Shown here one piece after another: positions 1-5,195 of a DNA stretch of 5,195 nt. The stretch spans positions 1 through 5,195 of the forward strand of contig JAGCCY010000204.1 of assembly GCA_017651385.1 (NCBI GenBank), written 5' to 3'. The DNA comes from Lachnospiraceae bacterium (GTDB lineage Bacteria > Bacillota > Clostridia > Lachnospirales > Lachnospiraceae). Below the pieces are notes generated by a model. That model ran no database searches. It was not told where the DNA came from and was given only the letters and a program-made list of their open reading frames with translations. The number at the start of each line of letters is the position of its first letter. Position 1 is the first letter of the stretch. The translations under genes were made by a program, and so were the position numbers.

Positions 1-83
1 ATTGACCGAAGCATTTGACTGCGTACTTGTGCTTCTTAGCAGAGAACGATGTTGATGCTTGATAAGTAATAAAACAAATTCGC
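1..83 (+). other. Unassigned segment: upstream gene tail or RNA leader
   Basis: One reading frame is open from the window edge to a TGA at 53-55 and would give a 17-residue C-terminal tail (LTEAFDCVLVLLSRERC). Another frame ends in tandem TGA TAA at 60-65 but carries a TGA at 3-5. Neither tail is recognisable. As RNA, GAAGCA (8-13) can pair with TGCTTC (30-35), while the overlapping AAGCAT (9-14) can pair with ATGCTT (55-60), so two exclusive hairpins are possible. I see no T-box AGGGTGG-type motif and no SAM-I riboswitch core. No convincing sigma-A promoter is visible here. Confidence 0.3.
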
Positions 84-111
84 CCGGAGCAAAACCTGCC
101 CCGGTTTTTTT
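84..111 (+). terminator. Rho-independent terminator upstream of sbp
   Basis: CCGGAGC (84-90) pairs with GCCCCGG (98-104) around a 7-base loop, with a single A-C mismatch, and is followed at once by seven T residues (105-111). An alternative fold pairs AAAACC (91-96) with GGTTTT (103-108). Either ends in the T tract. It could end an upstream gene or act as an attenuator in the operon's own leader. The second option is raised by the short 53-base distance to the sbp start, in which I find no good promoter. No complementary anti-terminator strand is visible in bases 1-83. Confidence 0.75.
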
Positions 112-148
112 ATGAATTAAAGAACAACAACTGTTAACAAAGCATTCT

Positions 149-155
149 AAGGAGG
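149..155 (+). promoter_or_regulatory. Strong ribosome binding site of sbp
   Basis: AAGGAGG lies 9 bases before the ATG at 165. It is the closest match to the anti-Shine-Dalgarno consensus in the window, which fits high translation of the binding protein. An 8-base palindrome, TGTTAACA (132-139), sits just upstream; it is too short to call an operator. Confidence 0.75.
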
Positions 156-164
156 AAACAAAAA

Positions 165-1247
165 ATGAATAAGAAAGTATTAGGTTTATTGATTTCGGGA
201 GCCATGATTATATCACTTTTTGCAGGCTGTGCCGGAACAACCAAAGCAAACGGAGCGAATAAAGGAGACAGCGCAAAAACAATTGAACTTACCAATGTAT
301 CCTATGACCCCACCAGAGAGTTGTATGCAGCATACAATCAGGTATTTGAAAAATATTATGAAGAGAAATTCGGTCAGAAAGTCAGCGTAACACAGTCACA
401 CGGCGGTTCGGGAAAGCAGGCGCTTGAAGTATCCAACGGTCTTGAGGCAGACGTTGTTACACTCGCTCTTGAAGGCGATGTTCAGGTTGTGGCTGATTCA
501 GGCTTAATCGATCCCGGCTTCACATCCGAGTTTGATCTTGACAGTTCACCTTACACATCCACAATCGTATTTCTTGTACGTTCGGGAAACCCCAAGTCGA
601 TTTATGACTGGAACGATCTTGTAAGAGAAGATGTCGGAGTTATTACTCCCAATCCCAAGACTTCGGGCGGAGCAATGTGGAACTATCTTGCGGCATGGTA
701 TTATTTTGAACTTCAGGGTCAGTCCGAAGAGGAAAGACTTGAATCCATGAGAAAGCTTTACGGAAATGTAGTTGTGCTTGACTCAGGCGCAAGAGGATCA
801 ACCACATCATTCGTTGAAAACAAGCAGGGCGACGTTCTTCTCGCATGGGAGAATGAAGCATTCTTATCCTTAAAGGAATATCCCGGCGAATATGAAATTG
901 TTGTTCCTTCGGTATCCATTCTCTGCCAGCCCACTGTAGCGGTTGTTGATGTAGTTGCCAAAAAGCACGGAACCGAAGATGTTGCAAAAGAATATTTAAG
1001 CTATCTTTACTCAGACGAGGCACAGGAAATCGAAGCACAGAATTTCTATCGTCCCAGCAACAAGACAGTATATGACAAGTATGTTTTCCAAGCTGAATCA
1101 AACACCATCAAAGAGATTCCCGCAGACGGCAAATGGATTAACAGCAACATTACATTAACGGATATCAATCATTTCGGCGGATGGGCTGATGCGAGAGCTA
1201 AATTCTTCGCTGACGGCGCATACTTCGATCAGATTTACGAACAGTAG
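165..1247 (+). CDS. sbp: Sulfate-binding lipoprotein of the ABC importer (Sbp/CysP family)
   Basis: This 360-residue protein is the extracytoplasmic receptor that captures sulfate (possibly also thiosulfate) and delivers it to CysTW. A lipoprotein signal peptide is visible: MNKK, a hydrophobic core (residues 5-20) and a lipobox ending FAGC with the lipidated Cys at 22, followed by a Ser/Gly/Asn/Lys-rich linker. Family hallmarks are SYDPTRELY (46-54), SHGGSGKQ (78-85), NPKTSGGAMW (163-172), SGARGST (207-213) and AWENEA with Trp228; the equivalent Trp in enterobacterial Sbp contacts sulfate. The second family signature normally ends Ala-Arg, but here reads Ala-Met171. Length is slightly above E. 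coli Sbp and CysP (about 330-340), explained by the linker. It is the first gene of the operon and uses almost no ATA isoleucine codons (1 of 17), unlike aprA. Sulfate versus thiosulfate preference cannot be decided from sequence, so the symbol names the family. Confidence 0.93.
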   Translation: MNKKVLGLLISGAMIISLFAGCAGTTKANGANKGDSAKTIELTNVSYDPTRELYAAYNQVFEKYYEEKFGQKVSVTQSHGGSGKQALEVSNGLEADVVTLALEGDVQVVADSGLIDPGFTSEFDLDSSPYTSTIVFLVRSGNPKSIYDWNDLVREDVGVITPNPKTSGGAMWNYLAAWYYFELQGQSEEERLESMRKLYGNVVVLDSGARGSTTSFVENKQGDVLLAWENEAFLSLKEYPGEYEIVVPSVSILCQPTVAVVDVVAKKHGTEDVAKEYLSYLYSDEAQEIEAQNFYRPSNKTVYDKYVFQAESNTIKEIPADGKWINSNITLTDINHFGGWADARAKFFADGAYFDQIYEQ

Positions 1248-1261
1248 GAATTGCGTATAAT
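1234..1261 (+). promoter_or_regulatory. Candidate internal promoter before cysT
   Basis: A perfect TATAAT hexamer (1256-1261) lies 16 bases after TTTACG (1234-1239), which matches 4 of 6 bases of the TTGACA consensus. The -35 lies inside the end of sbp and the -10 overlaps the left arm of the stem-loop at 1257-1294. Transcription would begin near 1268 and give extra cysT-W-A-aprA mRNA. In AT-rich DNA a chance TATAAT is common and the -35 is weak, so this is tentative. Confidence 0.3.
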
Positions 1262-1294
1262 GCTGTGCTTTCATAAATGGAAGTACAGCATTAT
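1257..1294 (+). promoter_or_regulatory. Long stem-loop between sbp and cysT
   Basis: ATAATGCTGT (1257-1266) is perfectly complementary to ACAGCATTAT (1285-1294). Pairing continues inward (1267-1273 with 1278-1284), giving 17 continuous base pairs with two G-U pairs and a 4-base TAAA loop. It starts 10 bases after the sbp stop. Only a short T-rich stretch follows, so it is at best a partial terminator. In binding-protein transporter operons such structures often protect the 3' end of the upstream message, so the receptor is made in excess over the membrane parts. That role is inferred here. Confidence 0.7.
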
Positions 1295-1314
1295 TTCGAG
1301 AGGGTTTTTAATAA

Positions 1315-2145
1315 ATGAAAAGAAAAAGCATCATACCGGGTTTCGGATTATCCTTTGGCATTACGGTTACGGTTCTTTCCATTATTGTGCTTATACCGCT
1401 TTGCTCACTGGTGGTTTTCACATCCCAACTTTCATTTTCTGAATTCATATATACAGTAACAAGACCCAGAATACTGTCTGGATATTATGTCAGCATATCC
1501 ACGGCTTTTATTGCATCTTTGGTTAACGTAGTCATGGGTCTGATACTTGCGTGGGTTTTGGTCAGATACAATTTTCCCGGCAAAAAATTCTTAGATGGAA
1601 TTATTGAACTTCCTTTTGCTCTTCCCACAGCTGTGGCAGGCATATCGCTTACACACCTGACAACCACAAACGGATGGGTCGGAAAAATCTTTTATGATTT
1701 GTTTGGAATAAAAATCGCATATACGAGGCTTGGTATAACGATAGCTTTAATCTTTATCGGAATTCCTTTTGTTGTCAGATCCGTTCAGCCCGTACTTGAA
1801 AAAATCGATCTTCAGTACGAGGAGGCGGCTTTTATTCTGGGAGCTGACAGAAGAACCACTTTTTGGAAAGTTATTTTCCCGGAGATACTTCCTTCACTCA
1901 TATCAGGTTTTACGCTTGCATTTGCCAGAAGCATCGGTGAATACGGAAGCGTTGTGTTTATTGCAGGCAACACCCCCTATGAAACGGAGATTGCGCCACT
2001 TTTAATAATGTCGGAACTGCAGGAGTTTGATTATGCGGCTGCCACATCGATAGCGCTTGTTATGCTGGCAATAGCATTTGTAATTTTATCGGTTAATGCG
2101 TTTATTCAGAGCATGGTATCCAAAAGAGTGAGCGGTCTTGCTTAG
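1315..2145 (+). CDS. cysT: Sulfate ABC transporter permease CysT (CysU)
   Basis: This 276-residue integral membrane protein is one half of the sulfate translocation channel, pairing with CysW and docking on CysA. About six hydrophobic segments are visible (near residues 12-38, 56-84, 98-115, 137-157, 191-208 and 243-266). The cytoplasmic EAA coupling motif is clear: EEAAFILGA (169-177) with Gly176, ending near the FPEILP stretch (188-193). CysT-type signatures include ELPFALPTAVAG, IPFVVRSVQPVLE, ARSIGEYGSVVFIAGN and LQEFDY, which resemble E. coli CysT (CysU) more than CysW or ModB. The ATG at 1315 is preceded by GAGAGGG (1298-1304), 10 bases upstream. The 67-base gap after sbp holds a stem-loop and a possible promoter. 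The protein ends in SGLA, and cysW follows after 26 bases. Confidence 0.93.
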   Translation: MKRKSIIPGFGLSFGITVTVLSIIVLIPLCSLVVFTSQLSFSEFIYTVTRPRILSGYYVSISTAFIASLVNVVMGLILAWVLVRYNFPGKKFLDGIIELPFALPTAVAGISLTHLTTTNGWVGKIFYDLFGIKIAYTRLGITIALIFIGIPFVVRSVQPVLEKIDLQYEEAAFILGADRRTTFWKVIFPEILPSLISGFTLAFARSIGEYGSVVFIAGNTPYETEIAPLLIMSELQEFDYAAATSIALVMLAIAFVILSVNAFIQSMVSKRVSGLA

Positions 2146-2171
2146 GAAAAGAGTCACGGAGGCATAAGAAT

Positions 2172-3002
2172 ATGGATATAAGAAAAGATAAAGGCGTGCT
2201 TAAGTGGGTGCTGATAGTAATATGTTTTGTATTTCTTTCGGTATTTCTTCTACTGCCCCTTGTATATATTATTGCCACGGCATTCAGAGCAGGAATTCAG
2301 GGTTATATCAAGGCGGTCACTGATGAATATGCGCTCAAGGCCACATGGCTTACAATCCGCGCTACGCTCTGGGCGGTCGGAATCAATACGTTTTTTGGCA
2401 TATCAGCAGCGTGGTGTCTGACCAAATTTGCTTTTAAGGGTAAGAAACTGCTCTCGACATTCATAGATCTGCCCGTAACGGTTTCACCCATTATCGCAGG
2501 CCTTATATATGTGCTTACGTTCGGAAGACAGGGTCCTTTGTACGGATTCCTGGATTCGCACGGCATACAGATTATTTTCGCCGTCCCGGGTATTGTGCTT
2601 GCGACGATATTTGTAACATTCCCTTTTATATCAAGAGAACTCATTCCCGTACTTACGGCCCAGGGAACCGATGAGGAAGAGGCTGCGGCTCTGATGGGAG
2701 CACGAACTTTTACGATATTCAGAAAAGTAACTTTCCCTCATATCAAATGGGCTCTGCTTTACGGAATTGTGCTGTGTACGGCGCGAGCAATGGGCGAATT
2801 CGGCGCAGTATCGGTATTGTCGGGACACTTAAGAGGCAAGACCAACACTCTTCCTCTGTACATAGAACTGCTCTACCAGGGTTATGATTTTACCGGAGCA
2901 TTTGCGGCTTCGTCGATACTTGTGATTATGGCAGTTATCATTCTTATTTTAAGACTGGTAATCGAACAGAAGGGCAAAAAAGAGATTGATATCAACAGAT
3001 GA
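2172..3002 (+). CDS. cysW: Sulfate ABC transporter permease CysW
   Basis: This second permease subunit, also 276 residues, forms the sulfate channel with CysT. A basic N-terminus (MDIRKDK) leads into a long hydrophobic segment (about 10-37), with further segments near 61-84, 97-116, 132-153, 188-205 and 240-263. The EAA loop reads DEEEAAALMGA (167-177), with Glu170 and Gly176 at the same residue numbers as in CysT. CysW-specific stretches include GPLYGFLDSHGIQIIFAVPG, TFPFISRELIPV, ARAMGEFGAVSVLSGHLRGKT and PLYIELLYQGYD, which closely follow E. coli CysW. GGAGG (2158-2162) lies 9 bases before the ATG. The stop is 18 bases before the preferred cysA start, so translational coupling is likely. 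Confidence 0.94.
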   Translation: MDIRKDKGVLKWVLIVICFVFLSVFLLLPLVYIIATAFRAGIQGYIKAVTDEYALKATWLTIRATLWAVGINTFFGISAAWCLTKFAFKGKKLLSTFIDLPVTVSPIIAGLIYVLTFGRQGPLYGFLDSHGIQIIFAVPGIVLATIFVTFPFISRELIPVLTAQGTDEEEAAALMGARTFTIFRKVTFPHIKWALLYGIVLCTARAMGEFGAVSVLSGHLRGKTNTLPLYIELLYQGYDFTGAFAASSILVIMAVIILILRLVIEQKGKKEIDINR

Positions 3003-3020
3003 TGAAAAAGGAGATTGAAA

Positions 3021-4127
3021 ATGAGTGAAACTACAGAAAAAACAGTCGAACAAATCGAAAATCCGGCATCATATGTGGAATTAAAAGGAATCAACAAGCA
3101 TTTCAAGGATTTCCATGCGACAAAGGATGCCAATATTTCAATCTCCAAGGGCAAACTGGTTGCGCTTTTGGGCCCCTCCGGCAGCGGCAAGACCACAATA
3201 CTCAGAATGATTGCGGGTCTTGAACATCCTGATTCGGGAGAGATATGGATTGACGGCAAGCTTGTAAACAATATTCCGGGCAGCGAAAGAGGAATCGGAT
3301 TTGTATTCCAAAGCTATGCCCTGTTTCGTTACATGAATGTATATGACAATATTGCATTTGGCTTAAGAATCAAAAAGGTTCCCGAAAAAGACATCAAAAA
3401 AAGGGTAACCGAGCTGCTTGAACTTATAAGCTGCGAAGGTCTTGAAAAAAGATATCCGAGCCAGCTCTCAGGCGGCCAGAGACAGAGAGTTGCATTCGCG
3501 AGGGCGCTTGCACCCAATCCGCATATACTTCTTCTGGATGAGCCTTTTGCGGCCGTTGATGCCAAGGTCAGACTGGAACTGAGGACCTGGTTAAAGGAGA
3601 TGATAACCAAACTCCAGATTACAAGCATATTCGTAACCCACGATCAGGACGAGGCAATAGAAGTGGCTGACGAAATAATCGTCACAAACCAGGGAAGAGT
3701 GGAACAGATCGGTACTCCGCAGGAACTTTATTCCAATCCTGCTTCACCCTTTGTGGCAACATTCATAGGCAACTCGATTCAGGTTAAAAACTTCGACAGA
3801 TTCAGATTTTTTGAAAAACCCGAAGAGGATGTTACGGCAATACTTCGCCCCGAATTTGTAAGTGTTTATAAAAAAGGTGAAAAGGTTCAGTACTCAAAAT
3901 CAGTTGAGGAAGCGGTTGTTGAGGATATTATTTTCAGAGGAAGCAATCTTGAAATCAAGGTTCGTCTTCACGACAATCTGATCTCTTCGGTCAGAAGCAT
4001 CAATGAACCTGCAATTGAAATCGGAGAGACTGTGGATGTGTTTATTTTCAGACTCTTTGTAATCTTTAAGGACAGAATAGAACTGTTCTACAATCGAAGT
4101 CTGAACAATGAAACGGTAATTATCTAA
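3021..4127 (+). CDS. cysA: Sulfate ABC transporter ATP-binding protein CysA
   Basis: This 368-residue cytoplasmic ATPase works as a dimer that powers sulfate import through CysTW. All nucleotide-binding motifs are present: Walker A GPSGSGKT (51-58, Lys57), Q-loop FQSYALF (Gln97), signature LSGGQRQR (149-156), Walker B ILLLDEP (Asp173, Glu174), the AAVDAKVR D-loop region, and H-loop His207 in VTHDQDEA. After about residue 240 comes a TOBE-like C-terminal region with LRPEFVSVY, as in CysA and other CUT1/sulfate ATPases. Total length is close to E. coli CysA (about 365). About 20 extra polar residues precede the usual start of the ATPase fold. The ATG at 3021 is chosen because AGGAG (3009-3013) lies 7 bases upstream; a TTG at 3015 would be only one base from that site. 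PotA- or ModC-like ATPases are similar, but the adjacent cysT and cysW settle the assignment. Confidence 0.94.
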   Translation: MSETTEKTVEQIENPASYVELKGINKHFKDFHATKDANISISKGKLVALLGPSGSGKTTILRMIAGLEHPDSGEIWIDGKLVNNIPGSERGIGFVFQSYALFRYMNVYDNIAFGLRIKKVPEKDIKKRVTELLELISCEGLEKRYPSQLSGGQRQRVAFARALAPNPHILLLDEPFAAVDAKVRLELRTWLKEMITKLQITSIFVTHDQDEAIEVADEIIVTNQGRVEQIGTPQELYSNPASPFVATFIGNSIQVKNFDRFRFFEKPEEDVTAILRPEFVSVYKKGEKVQYSKSVEEAVVEDIIFRGSNLEIKVRLHDNLISSVRSINEPAIEIGETVDVFIFRLFVIFKDRIELFYNRSLNNETVII

Positions 4128-4132
4128 AGGAG
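4126..4132 (+). promoter_or_regulatory. Ribosome binding site that fixes the TTG start of aprA
   Basis: AAAGGAG overlaps the cysA stop codon (TAA, 4125-4127) and lies 8 bases before the TTG at 4141. No in-frame ATG lies nearby, and the FAD-binding beta strand begins eight residues in, so TTG is the sensible initiator. The overlap points to translational coupling of aprA to cysA. Confidence 0.75.
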
Positions 4133-4140
4133 AAACGGAT

Positions 4141-5195
4141 TTGAACAGAAAGACTGTAGAATCGGATGTACTTATAATAGGCGGAGGCACCGCAGGGTGT
4201 TACGCAGCCATCACGCTTTGTGAAAAGAGCGATTTAAGCGTATGCGTGGTAGATAAGGCGGATATCAGAAGAAGCGGATGTCTGGCTGCGGGAGTGAATG
4301 CCTTAAATGCATATATTACCGACGGTCACAAGCCCGAGGATTATGTTAAATACGCATCGAATGATGCTTACGGGATAGTCAGGGAAGACCTTCTTACAGA
4401 TATTTGCGAGAGGCTTAACCACGTAACCCACGATATGGAAAAAAGAGGCCTGACCATCTTAAAAGATGAGAACGGACAATATGTATCCAGGGGCTGGAGA
4501 AACCTTAAGATAAACGGCGAGAACATAAAACCCCTGCTTGCGTCGGAAGTAAAAAAACAGAAAAATATTCAGGTAATAGAGCATGTCAATATAACGGATT
4601 TAAGGAACGACGGCATAGTCAGGGGAGCTTACGGATTCGGAATAAACGACGGGGAATTCTACGAATTCAGGGCAAAGGCCGTACTGGTTGCAACAGGCGG
4701 GGCTTCGGGTGTATACAGACCCAACAATCCCGAGAATCTCGCACATCAGATGTGGTACAGCCCTTTTAATACCGGCGCGGGATACTGTATGGGAATTCTC
4801 GCGGGCGCGGAGATGACGACATTCGAGATGAGGTTTATAGCCTTAAGATGTAAGGATACAATTGCTCCCACGGGAACACTTGCCCAGGGTGTCGGCGCCA
4901 AGCAGATCAATTCAGACAATGAGATATATGAAGGCAGTTACGATTTAACCACATCCGGCAGACTCTGGGGAACAGTGGTTGAAAATCTCGAGGGAAGAGG
5001 CCCCTGCTTTCTTAAAACATCCGGCATAAACAAAAAGAGCGAAGAGGATCTTTACAAAGCATATTTAAACATGGCACCTCTTCAGACCTTAAAGTGGATT
5101 GAAACCAAAGGTCCGTCTGAAAAAGACGTTGAAATTGAGGGCACAGAGCCTTATATTGTCGGAGGTCATACCGCGAGCGGTTACTGGGTCGACAA
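4141..5195 (+). CDS. aprA: Adenylylsulfate (APS) reductase alpha subunit AprA, 3' end beyond window
   Basis: The first 351 codons of an FAD protein are present with no stop before the edge; known AprA proteins are about 550-660 residues, so much is missing. AprA, with the iron-sulfur subunit AprB, reduces APS to sulfite and AMP in the cytoplasm. The N-terminal FAD site is clear: VLIIGGGTAG (10-19) and acidic Asp38 ending the second strand, then RRSGCLAAGVNALN (43-56) with Asn residues typical of AprA. INGENIKPLLA, MWYSPFNTGAGYCMG (Trp205), FEMRFIALRCKD (Arg236) and GGHTASGYWVD (341-351, His343) follow the AprA pattern and not FrdA/SdhA. In structurally known AprA an Arg and a His in the last two regions act at the active site; this mapping is my inference by motif. 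The start is TTG with AAAGGAG 8 bases upstream. Half of its isoleucine codons are ATA (12 of 24). Placement after a sulfate importer argues for an assimilatory role. L-aspartate oxidase or fumarate reductase flavoproteins are less likely alternatives. Confidence 0.88.
   Translation, partial: MNRKTVESDVLIIGGGTAGCYAAITLCEKSDLSVCVVDKADIRRSGCLAAGVNALNAYITDGHKPEDYVKYASNDAYGIVREDLLTDICERLNHVTHDMEKRGLTILKDENGQYVSRGWRNLKINGENIKPLLASEVKKQKNIQVIEHVNITDLRNDGIVRGAYGFGINDGEFYEFRAKAVLVATGGASGVYRPNNPENLAHQMWYSPFNTGAGYCMGILAGAEMTTFEMRFIALRCKDTIAPTGTLAQGVGAKQINSDNEIYEGSYDLTTSGRLWGTVVENLEGRGPCFLKTSGINKKSEEDLYKAYLNMAPLQTLKWIETKGPSEKDVEIEGTEPYIVGGHTASGYWVD

Noticed and set aside
1..83. Cysteine T-box or SAM-I riboswitch before a sulfur operon
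   Set aside because: I looked for the T-box AGGGTGGNACCGCG core and the SAM-I core and found neither in the visible leader. One could still begin upstream of the window, but nothing here supports it.
132..139. TGTTAACA palindrome before sbp as a regulator operator
   Set aside because: An 8-base palindrome of mostly A and T is expected by chance, and no second copy or known CymR/CysB-like site is visible.
643..1101. Minus-strand open frame of 152 codons (and a shorter one at 758-961) inside sbp
   Set aside because: It lies wholly within a clearly coding plus-strand gene, and its His/Arg/Pro/Gln-rich sequence matches no family I know. It is an antisense shadow.
1251..1442. Plus-strand frame of 63 codons between sbp and cysT
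   Set aside because: It starts with TTG without a ribosome site, runs through the stem-loop and overlaps cysT in another frame. The cysT start at 1315 with its own GAGAGGG site explains the region better.
3015..3020. TTG at 3015 as cysA start (adds two residues)
   Set aside because: It lies one base after the AGGAG site, too close for initiation. The ATG at 3021 has normal spacing.
2882..3271. Minus-strand open frame of 129 codons across the cysW-cysA junction
   Set aside because: The hydrophobic, Ser-rich translation is the reverse complement of conserved CysW and CysA coding sequence including Walker A. No independent support.
3900..4190. Minus-strand open frame of 96 codons over the end of cysA and start of aprA
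   Set aside because: It covers the conserved FAD-binding start of aprA on the opposite strand and has no recognisable product.

Overview
The window holds one plus-strand sulfur-assimilation operon from what looks like an anaerobic Firmicute of class Clostridia, possibly Lachnospiraceae-like. The taxonomy is inferred from strong AGGAGG-type ribosome binding sites, moderate-to-low GC content, heavy use of AGA/AGG and ATA codons, a lipoprotein (not periplasmic) solute-binding protein, and an AprA-type reductase beside a CysTWA importer. No marker gene fixes the species.

Layout. Bases 1-83 hold either the tail of an upstream gene or part of an RNA leader; neither can be assigned. A GC-rich hairpin followed by seven T residues (84-111) is a good Rho-independent terminator, 53 bases before the first full gene. 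Then, all on the plus strand, come a sulfate-binding lipoprotein gene (sbp-like, 165-1247), permease cysT/cysU (1315-2145), permease cysW (2172-3002), ATPase cysA (3021-4127), and the 5' part of aprA, adenylylsulfate (APS) reductase alpha subunit (TTG start at 4141, running off the end). The last four genes are separated by only 13-26 bases and each has its own Shine-Dalgarno sequence. The sbp-cysT gap is longer (67 bases) and holds a 17-bp stem-loop that overlaps a perfect TATAAT hexamer.

How the genes work together. The lipoprotein captures sulfate at the outer face of the membrane, CysT and CysW form the channel, and CysA drives import with ATP. Imported sulfate must be activated to APS by a sulfurylase, which is not in the window and probably lies downstream. 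AprA, with a ferredoxin-like AprB that is also expected downstream, would reduce APS to sulfite. Coupling to a high-affinity importer suggests assimilation into cysteine rather than respiration.

The individual families are well known. The more unusual points are the AprA-type enzyme in an apparently assimilatory operon, the sbp-cysT stem-loop together with a sharp codon-use contrast between sbp and aprA, the leader terminator, and an Arg-to-Met change in the second Sbp signature. I found no CRISPR array, mobile element, tRNA or rRNA, and no wholly new system.
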